A stretch of 64,000 nucleotides of DNA from Symbiodinium natans (lineage: Eukaryota; Sar; Dinophyceae; Suessiales; Symbiodiniaceae), in contig CAJNDS010000659.1 of the NCBI GenBank assembly GCA_905221605.1, positions 31,596 to 95,595 on the forward strand, given 5' to 3'. Under the pieces are notes generated by a model, which had not been told where the DNA came from, ran no database searches, and worked only from the letters and a program-made list of their open reading frames with translations. The first letter of the stretch is position 1. Every line of letters begins with the position of its first letter. Position numbers and translations under genes: made by a program. Shown one piece after another: positions 1 to 9,890 of this stretch.

Positions 1-269
1 ATCAGGATAATCCTAGTTTGGGGTATATTCAGGGTACCTCTTTTGGGGGAAATGCCCATTTCCTCATCTTGACTGATTTGGAGACATGTGCAAGAAGAGC
101 CCATGCTCGCTAGGGGTATGCTATGTGGCGACACGGCAGCACAGGTCAATGCAAGCGCCCACCATCGCGCACTCCAAAGACATAGCCTTCGGGCAAAGTA
201 ATTAGGAAGACCCAAACATTGGGAAGAATCGTCTTGACGGTGCGTACATGCGGTACATGGCTTCATCTG
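1..269. other. 5' flank, no gene recognised
   Basis: Unique sequence upstream of the first gene. I see no exon with convincing splice signals. Bases 15-60 loosely resemble the short interspersed repeat found at 20173-20262, but the match is too weak to call. Confidence 0.3.
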
Positions 270-290
270 CCGGCAGCATTTTGCTCAAAG
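270..290 (+). other. degenerate spliced-leader relic
   Basis: The stretch contains AGCATTTTGCTCAAAG, close to the 3' part of the dinoflagellate SL (CATTTTGGCTCAAG), with small indels, and starts with the same CCG. It lies 27 nt before the likely start codon at 317. In dinoflagellates such relics mark genes re-inserted from trans-spliced mRNA, which would fit the absence of introns in the gene that follows. The match is imperfect, so chance is possible. Confidence 0.5.
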
Positions 291-316
291 CTCAGTCGTG
301 CTCTCTCTTTTTAGGG

Positions 317-2119
317 ATGAAAGGCTGCTTGGCGATCTTGACTGGTGTGGCTGTGTGTGCGGCTGCAACCAAATACGAAGCTGAGGATGCACTGCTCCAG
401 GGGAGTGCTGTGGTGACCTCCTGCGCAGCCGCATCCGGTGGACAGCAAGTCAAGGATCTGGGCACAGATGGCTCCGCCAGCGGATCTGTGACTTTCATGG
501 TCACGGTGGCGACAGCTGGCTACTACCGAGTGCTGGTGAGGTACATGTCGGCAGTGGACCGGTCCTCTGAGATTGCAGTGAATGGTGGTGCGCCGGCGAT
601 GTATAGCTTTGCCGTTTCTGGAATTTGGTGCTATGCCGGCGGGGTCACTGCAAGCAAGACAGTGGAACTGCTGTTAGCTGCCGGCACCAACAGCATCAAG
701 CTGAGCAACCCCTCGAACTGGGCGCCACTAGTTGACTTCATCCAGGTCCCAACGACCCCTGCCGCCTTGCTCACCACGACGACAACCACCAGGCCGCAAG
801 CATCTTACGAGGCAGAAGATGGCAGCTTAGCGGGCGCAGCCGTGGCGGTGAGTTGCAGCACAGCATCCGGTGGCCAGATGGTAAATGGCCTGCAGCATGG
901 CTCTGCGAACTCGTTGCTGCTTACGGTCTCTGCTGCCAGCTCCGGCATCCATTACATGACCGTGCACTATTTCAGCAAGACTGAGCGGAATCTGGTGGTC
1001 GCTGTGGACGGACGTGCCAGGACGATCAAGATGCCCCCAAGTGGCAATTGGTGCTTTGAGGGTGGTGTCCCAAGCCAGTACTCCATCAATGTCAAGCTCG
1101 CCGCAGGCCTCAACAAGATCAAGTTTGAAGCGCTCCCTGCAGAGAAGGCGCCGATTATAGATGGCATCCTGCTGGAAATGAAAAACCCCAAGAAGGGCCT
1201 CATTGTCGGTAAGGACGTCAGCTTAGAGGATGCTTCCCACTTCGGGGAGTACGTCTCCTGGTACTATCGCTATGATCCCACGGAGCCAAACGAGATGCGT
1301 GACTGGGCCGCGCAGAACAACATCGAGTATGTGCCCATGATTGGTTACGGTGGGATGACCTTGCTGAATGGCACGAGGTGTACTTTGCTTGCCCGTGCCG
1401 TGGGTCCGGCTAGAAATGTCTGCAGCTATCAGGACGTTCTGAACACTGTGGCTTCGAACGACATGAGCCGCGTAAAGTACATCTTTGGCACCAACGAGCC
1501 TTGGAATCCCAATGATGCCAACATCACAGTTCCGGAGGGTGTGCACATTTGGACGACCTACACACAGCCAGTGGCGCAACAGCTTGGGTTGATGCTTTTG
1601 TCGCCGAACGTGGGCCGGAGCACCAGACAGTTGGATTGGATTGAAAAGTTTCTGAAGCTTTGCTTTGACACTGTGGGCTGCGATGTGGACCTGATCCGAG
1701 GGGTCATGGTGCACGAGTACAAATGCAAGGAGAGCTACTGGATCAGCAACTACGATGGCAACGGCTTCTTCTTCAAAGACTTGGGAAGCCGTATGGGCCG
1801 CTATGGAGGAAAGGATTGGGCATCTTGGCTTGAAGCGCAGGAGGTCTGGGTCACCGAGACGAACTGCTTTTGGGAGACCACGCAGCCGCACCCGAGCAAC
1901 GTTCAGCAGTGCAAGGCAGTGACCAACCAGCGCACGTCCAGCCATGGAATCGGGTCGCTGCAGTGGATGGAGAAGAGCAGCAGAATCAATCGCTACGCCT
2001 GGTGGACCACCGTGAACAAGAACCCTTCCAAGACCCAGCTCCTGGTGGACTACGCAACAAAAGAGTTGAACCCGACTGGCTTTGCATACATGAACCCTGT
2101 GTCCGCCACTTCTTGCTGA
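317..2119 (+). CDS. secreted GH128-like beta-glucanase with two CBM6/35-like domains
   Basis: The frame is open from 248, but the ATG at 317 is preferred: it starts a classic signal peptide (MKGCLAILTGVAVCAAA) and sits just after a pyrimidine tract plus TAG (299-314) that could be a trans-splice acceptor. The mature protein has two similar beta-sandwich carbohydrate-binding domains (about residues 18-150 and 163-290, each opening with YEAED), joined by a threonine run, then a catalytic core (about 295-590) like the GH128/Asl1 family of beta-1,3-glucanases. Expected catalytic glutamates are visible in GTNEPW (E394) and VTETN (E514). Likely role: extracellular or vacuolar beta-glucan hydrolysis. 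The coding region has no introns, unlike most genes in the window. The family is recognised from motifs; substrate is inferred. Confidence 0.82.
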   Translation: MKGCLAILTGVAVCAAATKYEAEDALLQGSAVVTSCAAASGGQQVKDLGTDGSASGSVTFMVTVATAGYYRVLVRYMSAVDRSSEIAVNGGAPAMYSFAVSGIWCYAGGVTASKTVELLLAAGTNSIKLSNPSNWAPLVDFIQVPTTPAALLTTTTTTRPQASYEAEDGSLAGAAVAVSCSTASGGQMVNGLQHGSANSLLLTVSAASSGIHYMTVHYFSKTERNLVVAVDGRARTIKMPPSGNWCFEGGVPSQYSINVKLAAGLNKIKFEALPAEKAPIIDGILLEMKNPKKGLIVGKDVSLEDASHFGEYVSWYYRYDPTEPNEMRDWAAQNNIEYVPMIGYGGMTLLNGTRCTLLARAVGPARNVCSYQDVLNTVASNDMSRVKYIFGTNEPWNPNDANITVPEGVHIWTTYTQPVAQQLGLMLLSPNVGRSTRQLDWIEKFLKLCFDTVGCDVDLIRGVMVHEYKCKESYWISNYDGNGFFFKDLGSRMGRYGGKDWASWLEAQEVWVTETNCFWETTQPHPSNVQQCKAVTNQRTSSHGIGSLQWMEKSSRINRYAWWTTVNKNPSKTQLLVDYATKELNPTGFAYMNPVSATSC

Positions 2120-2584
2120 GCAAGGTTTTGGCAGTTTCGGCACTGCACTGCATCTTTGTACAGGCTGAGGAAATGCAAAAGGCGTCCGACATTGGCTTTA
2201 AATAAGCTCGGCTGGTGTGCCCCACTTGCGGATGCCTCGCTGAGGCCTTAGCTCCACGATGCAAGGAGCGCTGTGGCAGAGTCGCAAAAGCTGCAGAGAA
2301 AAACATCGGAACGAGCAGTGTTTTGATTGGTTTGCTGATGCTGGCCGTGGCGGTGATGTCTGTTGATGTTGGCGGTGTGCCTGGCCATGCGATTGCGGCC
2401 AGTGCGTTTGCGGACACGCATGACTATGGTACCCTGTCATCCCGGGGGCCTCAGCAATCTTAACGCCTTGGTCTTCAAGCACCAGCAAGAAGCAAACTGC
2501 AGTTTCAGGATTAATGTGTTGTAGAAATTGGGCAATTTTAAATTAAAAGCTCTCATTGGCCCTCATGTTTTCCTCGCTCCTCAG
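2120..2584 (+). other. 3' flank of the hydrolase gene
   Basis: No gene is supported. A 82-codon open frame at 2215-2463 holds one hydrophobic stretch (SSVLIGLLMLAVAVMSVDV), but it lacks a start context or splice sites that I trust; it may be part of the hydrolase 3' region or a stray exon. Confidence 0.3.
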
Positions 2585-2890
2585 CAACGTGGCTCCTTAG
2601 TGATCAGACCCCGGGGGCGCTCACCTTGTGCCTGCGCTGCATGGCCCAGGAGGCAATCTTTGGGTTGAGGGATCCATGGTTTAGGGTTTAGGGTTTAGGG
2701 TCTAGGGCCTAGGATGAGGCTGCCTTCGGCGTGGTGGCATAGGTGTGATAGGACTTGAGTGGGAGGTCCTAGGAGTTATTCCTTTTTGCCTTGCGCGCAG
2801 GTGGAATCTGCCAATGAAGCTCTTGAAGATGTAGCAGAGCTGCGAGGATCGTCCGATGCTCGGTTCTTGAGTCGACGACATGGGCTTTGA
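2585..2890 (+). CDS. two terminal exons of an unidentified gene, GC-AG intron
   Basis: Exon 2585-2652 follows CTCAG and reads TWLLSDQTPGALTLCLRCMA then QE; it stops at a GC donor (GAG|GCAATC). The intron 2653-2800 contains TTTAGGG repeats and ends in a pyrimidine-rich CGCGCAG. Exon 2801-2890 continues in the same phase (VESANEALEDVAELRGSS...) to TGA at 2888-2890. Phase agreement across the junction and good codon content support the model. I do not recognise the protein, and upstream exons are not identified. Confidence 0.55.
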
Positions 2891-2899
2891 CCCCCAAAC

Positions 2900-3075
2900 C
2901 CTCAGCTTCGAATCTCCCCTAAGACCTCAGCCCTAAAACCCTAAACCCTAAAACGCTACACCCTAAAACCCTAAACCCTAAACCCTATAAACCCTATAAA
3001 CCCTAACAGCCTAACACCCTAACACCCTAAACCCTAAACCCTAAACCCTAAACCCTAGACCCTAGACCCTAAACC
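2900..3075. repeat. CCCTAAA telomere-like array
   Basis: Degenerate CCCTAAA copies, with ACCCTA and CCTATAAA variants, directly after the terminal exon that ends at 2890. Confidence 0.85.
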
Positions 3076-3395
3076 CGCCCGCCACCCCACTCTCTTGTCT
3101 TTTGGGGTAGGCGGGCGCTGGTCGAGCGCTCAGTGAGACCCTGCGAGGGAGCCCCAGGCGGGCGACTGAGCTGGCCTCAAGGCTGGCTTACCCTCCAGGC
3201 AGGCACAGGCCGAGTCAGCAGTTGTCACTGTATTATATTATATTACCCTAAACCCCAAGCTGTCCGCGCACATGGTAGCGTCCTGCATTGGGGGCCCCCC
3301 TGGGACGGCCCCTTGTCCTGGTCCCTCACCCCCGTCCGTGCGGCTGAGGGGACCAGGGGCCGTTTTGTTGGCAGGCAGGCCAAAAATGCCCTTTT
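3076..3395. other. unique segment with a possible small exon
   Basis: After a pyrimidine-rich acceptor ending at about 3110 the + strand reads AGAGRALSETLRGSP before a possible GC donor (CCCCAG|GCGGGC). The rest shows nothing I can name. Confidence 0.25.
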
Positions 3396-3860
3396 CCTGG
3401 CTGGCCCTGGCCCGGCCCTGGCCCTGGCCCTGGCCCTGGCCCTGGCCCTGGCCCTGGCCCTGGCCCTGGCCCTGGCCCTGGCCCTGGCCCTGGCCCTGGC
3501 CCTGGCCCCCTGGCCCTGGCCCTGTCCTGGGTCTGGCCCCCTGGCCCTGGCCCTGGCCCTGGCCCTGGCCCTGGCCCTGGCCCGTTCCCAGCCCTGGCCC
3601 TGGCCCTGGCGCTGGGTCTGCTGACCCTGACCCTGGCCCTGGCGCTGGCCCTCACTGACCCTGGCCCTGGCCCTGGCCCCTGGGTCTGGCTTGGCCCGCC
3701 CTGACCCTGAATCCCTGGTTCTGGCCCCTGGCCCTGGCCCTGGCCCTGGCCCGACCCTGGCCCTGGCGCTGGCTTTGGCCCCTGGCTCTGGCTTGACCCT
3801 GACCCTGGCCCTGACCCTTGGAGGGGCCTGGCCCTGGCCCTGGCCTCTGGCCTGCGCAAA
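3396..3860. repeat. GGCCCT hexanucleotide array
   Basis: Dozens of tandem GGCCCT units, nearly perfect from 3415 to 3500 and increasingly degenerate to about 3860. All six frames are open here, giving Leu-Ala, Pro-Trp or Gly-Pro repeat peptides, which are artefacts of the hexamer. Confidence 0.9.
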
Positions 3861-4340
3861 GCCAAGCTGTCCGCGCACCAGTTTGTGTCCTGTTTCGGGG
3901 CGCTCTCCCTCTCTGGCTTTCGCCCAAGTCCTGCCGTTTGCTGCAACTTTGTGCCTGGTCCTGACCCTGGCCCGGCACCCCACCTTACCCCCTTCGCGCC
4001 AAGCCAAGCTATCCGCCACACCAGCCCTGTTTCCGTGGCGCTCTGCCCAACCCAAGCTGTTCACTGTGTGTTCTTCCTGGCTGGAGCCCCTTCGCGCCAA
4101 CCAAGCCTCGCTGCCTTTCTCTGTTCCTGGCCCGTCCCTTAGCCCTTCACGGACCCTGCCTCGTTTCCGTCTGCTGCAGCTTTGCGCCTGGTCCACGCAC
4201 CTTGTGGAAATCCCCAAAAAGGGCGTGAGTGCTGACTCATGTGATGCTTTGTAAAAAAATAAAAAGTCTTAACTCCTTGAGAGTTGTAAGTGGGCGGTCT
4301 TGGGGTGGGTAGGTCTGCAGACTACCGCGCGCTCCCAAAG
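3861..4340. other. unique segment without recognisable gene
   Basis: Two related stretches, from AAGCCAAGCTGTCCGCGCAC (3861) and from about 3999, suggest an old local duplication. An A-rich AAAAAATAAAAAG run lies at 4252-4264. No supported exon. Confidence 0.3.
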
Positions 4341-5010
4341 CGCGCTCCCGTTTGGCACGCCCTAAACCCTAAACCCTATAGACCCTACCTAAGCCGTGGT
4401 TGGCGCCAAGGCACCGCCTCCCGCGCCACCTGCGGCTCTACCAGCCGCTGCCGCTCCCAGGCCTAGTCCTCTGAGGGTTTAGGGTTTAGGGTTTAGGGTT
4501 TAGGGTTTAGGGTTTGGGGTTTAGGGTTTGGGGGTTTGGGGTTTGGGGGTTTGGGGTTTGGGGGTTTAGGAGGGGGGTTTAGGGTTCAGGATTTTTAGGA
4601 TTTTGGGGGGTTTTTGGGGTTTAGGGGTTTGGGGGTTGAGAAGGGGGGGTTAGGGTTTGGGGCTTAGGGGTTTAGGCTTTAGGGGTTTGGGGGTTTAGGA
4701 GGGTTTGGGTGTTTCAGGTTCTCTAGGGGTTTTGGGGTGAGGGGGGTTTAGGACTCTAGGGTTGGGGGGCCAGGGGGTCCAGGGGTCTTGCCTGTTGCAC
4801 GACCCAAGCCCGAAACCCCAAACTCCCGGAAGCAGCCTTTCAAACCCCAAACCGACATTCCCCCCCTCCCCCCCCGCTCCTAAACCCCAAACCCTAAACC
4901 CCTAGACCCCTAAACCCCTAGACCCCTAAACCCTGAACCCCTGAACCCCTGAACTCCTGAACCCCTGAACCCCTGAACCCCTAAACCCTAAACCGTAACC
5001 CACGCGTTAG
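4341..5010. repeat. telomere-like arrays in opposite orientations
   Basis: A few CCCTAAA copies (4361-4390), then TTTAGGG grading into TTTGGGG variants (4476-4790), then degenerate CCCTAAA and CCCTGAA (4865-4992). A proline/alanine-rich island at 4393-4470 could be an exon but is too low in complexity to call. Confidence 0.85.
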
Positions 5011-5030
5011 GCCCAGTGGTTTTTGAGCAG

Positions 5031-5120
5031 TTTGAGCCCGCGGATGACGTCGGGTCCAGCATCGGTGCCGCGTCCGCCGGAGACCTAGTGGCCAGCAATC
5101 CTGAAGGGTGTTGCAGCTGA
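5031..5120 (+). CDS. terminal exon, unidentified protein
   Basis: Acceptor TTTTTGAGCAG precedes a 29-codon frame (FEPADDVGSSIGAASAGDLV...) ending in TGA at 5118-5120. It is acidic and serine/glycine-rich and is bracketed by CCCTAAA arrays. Family unknown. Confidence 0.45.
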   Translation, partial: FEPADDVGSSIGAASAGDLVASNPEGCCS

Positions 5121-5139
5121 ACCCCAACCCAAGATGCCC

Positions 5140-5475
5140 CCAACTCTAAACCCTAAACCCTAAACCCTAAACCCTAAACCCTAAACCCTTAACCCTTAAC
5201 CCTGAACCCTTAACCCTGAACCCTGAAACCCTAAACCCAAACCCTAAACCCTAATCCTAAACCCTAAACCCTAAACCCTAAATCCTAAAACCCTAAACCC
5301 TAAACCCTAAACCTTAAACCCTAAACCCTTAAACCCTAACCCTTTCCCTAAACCCTAAACCCTAAACCCTTTCTCCTATTCCCTAAACCCTAAAACCCTA
5401 AAACCCTAAACCCTAAACCCTAAAACCCTAAACCCTAGACCCTAAACCCTGAGCCCTGAATCCCAAACCCCAAGC
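5140..5475. repeat. CCCTAAA telomere-like array
   Basis: Long run of CCCTAAA with CCCTTAA, CCTGAA and CTAAAACC variants, on the 5' side of the exon at 5496. Confidence 0.9.
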
Positions 5476-5495
5476 TTGCCCCAATCTCCTCGGAG

Positions 5496-5564
5496 GCGCT
5501 CTTCTGGGACTCGCTGTCTGAAGATGAAGATAGCAACCAGTGGTCCGTGGATGATTTCACGGAG
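5496..5564 (+). CDS. exon-like island, acidic peptide
   Basis: After CTCCTCGGAG the + strand reads ALFWDSLSEDEDSN then QWSVDDFTE. The last 12 nt (GATTTCACGGAG) are repeated at 5669-5680, beyond a telomere-repeat insert. Continuing from the second copy gives FLKVIADM and a TAG. The exact splice positions are not resolved. Confidence 0.45.
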
Positions 5565-5680
5565 TGCGCCCCCTTTTCTCTCGTAGGCTAACCTTTGGGT
5601 GCGAGGACTGGGTTTAGGGTTTAGGGTTTAGGGTTTAGGGTTTAGGGTTTAGGGTTTAGGGTTTAGGGGATTTCACGGAG
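5553..5680. repeat. 12-bp direct repeat flanking a TTTAGGG cassette
   Basis: GATTTCACGGAG occurs at 5553-5564 and 5669-5680. Between them are 104 bases ending in eight or more TTTAGGG units. Collapsing one repeat copy and the insert restores a continuous reading frame, as expected for an insertion with target-site duplication. Confidence 0.7.
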
Positions 5681-5789
5681 TTCCTAAAAGTTATTGCGGA
5701 CATGTAGGAGCTTCGGGCTTCTCTGCAGCTACCCGGAAGAAGCCTCCCCAAAGCCCGACGCTTCGACCATTTTTTTGGTCGATGTCTCT

Positions 5790-5945
5790 GTAAACCCTAA
5801 ACCCTAAACCCTAAACCCTAAACCCTAAACCCGAAACCCGAAACCCGAAACCCTAAACCCTAAACCCTAAACCCTAAACCGAAAACCCTAAACCCTAAGT
5901 CGAAGCCCTAAGCCCTAAACCCGAAACCCTAAATCCAGAGTCCGA
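5790..5945. repeat. CCCTAAA/CCCGAAA array
   Basis: CCCTAAA copies mixed with CCCGAAA variants. Confidence 0.85.
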
Positions 5946-6171
5946 GGTACACCCTTGACTCACAAGACACCTCCGTGAGCAGCACCCGTGCCTCTGGAAG
6001 TGCCACGTGGGGTGCCCGGGGAACGTACCATCTGCAGAGCTCAAACGCCGCGCCCAAATGCCCTAGAGGGGTTTCGCAGAGACGTCCGCGTCAGGAATGG
6101 ATCATCCTCAAAAAGCATTGGTTTCGGCCTGTTAAGATGTCACCCTCCTTCGGCATCTCTGCAAGCTGGTC
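5946..6171. other. unique segment, possible exon
   Basis: Two + strand frames stay open through 5975-6176, but neither shows a family resemblance or clear splice sites. GATCATCCTCAAAAAGCAT near 6100 is nearly repeated at about 20039, so the segment may be part of a dispersed repeat. Confidence 0.25.
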
Positions 6172-6420
6172 CCTAAACCCTAAACCCTAAACCCTAAACC
6201 CTAAACCCTAAACCCTAAACCCTAAACCCTAAACCCTAAACCCTAAACCCTAAACCCTAAACCCTAAGCCCTAAGCCCTAAGCCCTAAGCCCTAAGCCCT
6301 AAGCCCTAAGCCCTAAGCCCTAAGCCCCAAGCCCTACCCTAAACCCTAAACCCTAAACCGCTAAACCCTAAACCCTCAACCCTAAACCTTAAACCCTCAA
6401 CCCTAAACCCTGAACCTCCC
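6172..6420. repeat. CCCTAAA array with a homogeneous CCCTAAG block
   Basis: About 14 perfect CCCTAAA units are followed by about ten CCCTAAG units (6264-6330), then degenerate CCCTAAA/CCCTCAA. A block of one variant points to local tandem expansion. Confidence 0.9.
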
Positions 6421-6520
6421 GTGCCGGAACAGCCCCCGCCCAAACTCAGGGCTCTGATCTGCCCAGGACAGGAGGCAACTCCCGGGCTCGGCCCGTGGCA
6501 CGCAGTCCTCACCTCAGCTT

Positions 6521-6900
6521 GGGGGCGGGGGGGGGGGGGGGGTATGCAATATAGTATAGTATTTTAGAATGGAATATGATATAGTTTCGTACTCCATTTG
6601 TATATGTACATGTTGCAATCTAGTATATGAAGATATGGTATGAGATGATGTAATCGTGATATAGAACACTGTACTATCATGCAATGTAATGTAATGTAAT
6701 GCAATGTAATGTAATGTAATGTTATGTAATGTTATGTACTGTACTGTAATGCAATGGAATGGTGAATGGAATGTACTGTAATGTAATGTACTGCAATGTA
6801 ATGTACTGTAATGTAATGTAATGGAATGTAATGTAATGTAATATAATGTAGTGCAATGTAAGGTAAGGTAAGGCAAGGGTAAGGTAATGTATTGTTATGT
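6521..6900. repeat. poly-G tract and ATGTA pentamer array
   Basis: A G run (6521-6542) precedes an AT-rich tract; from about 6678 to 6900 the sequence is a degenerate tandem repeat of TAATG/ATGTA pentamers (also CAATG, TACTG). The minus-strand open frames here are serine/threonine/leucine repeats of the pentamer. Confidence 0.85.
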
Positions 6901-6952
6901 AACATATTGAAATATGAATCCTGTTGACCACGTTGGGGGGCGCAAGCCAAAC

Positions 6953-7235
6953 ATTAAACCCTAAACCCTAAACCCTAAACCCAAACCCTAAACCCTAAAC
7001 CCTAAACCCTACACTCTAAACCCTAAACCCTAAACCCTAAACCCTGAACCCTGAACCTTAAACCGTGAACCCCAAGGCTTCAGTGTGGTCGTCCGCGGAG
7101 CCCGAAGTCCTCAGACGCTTCTCCGAGGCCGGCCGGTCGTAGCGTGTAGGGTTTAGGGTTTAGGGTTTAGGGTTTAGGGTTTAGGGTTTAGGGTTTAGGG
7201 TTTAGGGTTTAGGGTTTAGGGTTTAGGGTTCGGGG
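6953..7235. repeat. CCCTAAA then TTTAGGG arrays around an exon-like island
   Basis: CCCTAAA array 6953-7065 and TTTAGGG array 7148-7235 enclose 7080-7147, which on the + strand reads SSAEPEVLRRFSEAGRS. A CCCTAAA array before and a TTTAGGG array after an exon is a common arrangement in this window. Confidence 0.75.
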
Positions 7236-7379
7236 ATTTGGGTTTAGGTTTTATAGGGTCTTGGAGGTTCCACAGTTGTCCTCGAAGGAGATTCGCAGTG
7301 TTACGTTGCAGTGCGTCTTTGACCCACATGCCCAACCTTAAACCATAAACCCTCAAGCCCTAATAAACCCCCACCGCAG

Positions 7380-7451
7380 ACCCATGTAAGGACTCGCGAA
7401 TGCGGGCTACCGCGGGCGCTCTGTGACCCGACGGGAGAGGCCCGGGACGCC
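7380..7451 (+). CDS. possible exon, unidentified
   Basis: Acceptor CCCCACCGCAG precedes an open frame THVRTRECGLPRALCDPTGE... up to a possible GTGTAC donor. Support is only the splice signals and open frame. Confidence 0.3.
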
Positions 7452-7539
7452 GTGTACGCAAACCCCAAGCCCAAACAGAAGGGTGTTGGGCAGTCCCAGC
7501 GCGCCTCTGGGCCAAGCCTACACCATGAATCCTAGCAGC

Positions 7540-7930
7540 CCGAAACCCTAAACCCTAAACCCTAAACCCCTAACCCCTAAACCCTAAACCCTAAACCCTA
7601 AACCCTAAACCCTAAACCCAAGAGCCTGGCGCCGCAGTCAAAACTCGGGCGCCGCCATGCGGCACCGACACCCGACGCACACACCAAGCCGTGGGTGAGG
7701 GCCTCAGACCTGGGTTCGGTTTGGGGGGGTTTGGGGGTTTGGGGGTTTGGGGGGGTGGGGTTTAGGGTTTAGGGGTTTAGGATTTAGGGTTTAGGGTTTT
7801 GAGTTTGGGGTTTGGGGTTTAGGGTTTAGGGTTTGGGGGGGGGGTGGGGTTTAGAGTTTAGAGTTTGGGGTTTTGAGTTTGGGGTTTGGGGTTTGGCTTT
7901 AGGGTTTAGGGTTTGAGGGTATGGGTAATG
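7540..7930. repeat. CCCTAAA and TTTAGGG/TTTGGGG arrays
   Basis: CCCTAAA 7540-7620, an island 7621-7710 with a possible small exon (SKLGRRHAAPTPDAHTKPW), then TTTGGGG-rich variant repeats 7715-7920. Confidence 0.8.
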
Positions 7931-8058
7931 AAACTACTTGGATTTAGTAGGGGGGGTTCATTCAGGTCTGGGGAAAGTTGCGAGGAGTTTCGAGGAAAGT
8001 TTTTTTGAACCTTTGAATATGCTCAGGTTGCGGGGGGCTTCTGCTGGGATTCGAATAG

Positions 8059-8109
8059 GGGGTAGCTACAATCCCTATTGAGGACTGTTACTACAAGGGG
8101 GAACACCCC
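8059..8109 (+). repeat. foldback element copy A (right half only)
   Basis: Matches the right arm of the palindromic family described at 55171-55262 (ATTGAGGACTGTTACTACAA, then GGGGGAACACCCCAAG). The left arm is missing or unrecognisable. Confidence 0.6.
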
Positions 8110-9243
8110 AAGTGGCTTGACTCAAGTCCCTTGACAACCGTGATCAGCCCGCCAGTGCAGGCCCAATCCCCGCCGTTTCGTGGGCGCCGCAGCTGTGGCG
8201 GCCTTGGTTTCGGGTGGCTCAGGGTTTAGGGTCCCCTAACCCCTAAGCCCTAAATCTCAGGGCTTAGGCAACTTGATGAATCTGGCAGTGCTCCCAATGC
8301 GCATGCCGGAGAAGTACAGCTAACCCTGGTCTGTCCGAGCTGTAGCCACACTCGCCACAAACAGGGTCTACAGACGAACTCCAGCCATAGAGCCCCTACA
8401 TATTGGGGCGTGTTTTTGGGGATTCTAGTAAGATAAAACCTACTGCCTCGCATATGACATGTTGAAATCCTGTGCGGGCAGCATTCTTGTTCTGGCACGT
8501 TCCCAACCCCAGATGCGCTAGTTGCGCAAGTGAAGTTGGATTCCCTTCAGTTACTTCCGATTTTTTCTCCGACCGGAATCGGCAAATTTAGTTTGATCAG
8601 ATCTTCAATATACTTAGCCTCCTTTGTGCCCAAAAGCTCAGTACACGTAAACCTCCTTGGGTTCCGCAATGATGTGGGAGTTTTTGAGGGTCCTGGAGAT
8701 CTCTCGTAGACTCATTTTGCTTCTCGGTCGGCCAGCAAAGACCAACCGACAGGTTCTCCGGCGGACCCTGATTGGGGTTTGGGGTTTAGGGCCGAAAGTT
8801 TTGTGTCTCTGAAAGTCTAGCTCTTACCGGCTCTGGGGGCCATCTGGAAGAAGGGGCATCTGGGATGAGGCATCTGGGAAGGGTCGTTCGGTGTTTTTTT
8901 GCACATTTTGGGGTGGCATGTTCTCGTCATTGTTGATTTACTACAATTTTTTGCTGGCTTCTATTGTTGCATTGCTATTGGTTAAAGAGCTCCGGTTGAG
9001 ACCATGCAGCCGACACCTGCTTCAGGACGCGACATCTGCTTTAGAATGCTACTTTGTTTAAGACTCCTCCAACTCTCTAGGTACCAACCTGGCGAACCTT
9101 ACACCCTAAACCACAACCCTGCAGCCCCGCCGCGAATGCGAAACCCCAATCCCCAAACCTTGAGCCGCAAAATCCCAAGCCCTAAACCTTGAACCCCAAA
9201 CCCTAAGTCCTAAAACCAAACTGTGCATATGTATCTGCCAAAA
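8110..9243. other. unique segment without recognised gene
   Basis: Mixed unique sequence with scattered single telomere-like units (8222, 8776, 9100-9215). Short open frames at 8250-8498 (minus) and 9004-9192 (plus) have no family resemblance and are probably chance. Confidence 0.3.
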
Positions 9244-9364
9244 TAGAGGTACCCCTTCATAGACCCCAAAGTAGCATACTCCTTACTATAGGAACCTCCC
9301 CCCCGCCCGCCCCCAAAGAAAAAAACAATGAATAAAAGCAAACTGGCACCATAATTTTGGGATC
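9244..9364 (-). repeat. short interspersed repeat, minus copy
   Basis: The reverse complement shares GGTTCCTATAGTAAGGAGTA and a following TTTGGGGTCT with 20173-20262, interrupted by a G-rich insertion. A third copy is at 12041-12110. Confidence 0.6.
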
Positions 9365-9890
9365 CGCCCCATGTCCTCACCTCTCGAAAGGCCCACGTCC
9401 GCTTCGGCATGCACTACCATCCTATAGGCCCGGCAGGTTGAGGTTAGGGTGTAGGGTCTGCGGGCTCTCTGCATATTTTCCGCCTCCGGCTACATAAATT
9501 GCTTCTTCGGAGAACAGGGGCTACATAAGGTGTAGGGATGGCATGTGAATCCTGGTTCGTGGGAGCTGTGGGACCAGTTCCTTGATCTGACCCTGTCCCG
9601 CCCTAAACCCTAAAACCCTGTCCCACTCTGATCCGCTCCTAGCTTTTTTGACACAAGTGTCGGGGTCCCAGAGGTGGGTTTAGGGGGTTGGGGGGTGCGG
9701 GGTAGTTTTGGTGTTTGGCCCAATGGGGGGGATGAAATGCCCCCTGGTCCTGATGCACCGTCCGCTCCCGGACATGGGGGGGGGTGGGGTGCCCATTTTA
9801 GGCAAAAGAGCGCAAAATACAGGATTAGAGGTGGGTGCCAGTTTTGTGCTACCCAGACACCTACGGCTCGAGGCCTCGGCGGATATGGTA
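9365..9890. other. unique segment without recognised gene
   Basis: Open frames on both strands between 9610 and 9921 are G/P-rich and overlap each other; none is supported by splice signals or similarity. Confidence 0.25.

Noticed and set aside
1223-2143. 306-codon minus-strand frame opposite the hydrolase
   Set aside because: Mirror of the hydrolase coding strand; no family motifs, while the plus strand has domains and catalytic residues.
3243-4217. Long minus-strand frame (Gly-Pro/Gln-Gly repeats) and plus-strand Leu-Ala/Pro-Trp frames
   Set aside because: Direct consequence of the GGCCCT hexamer, which lacks stop codons in every frame; no non-repeat domain.
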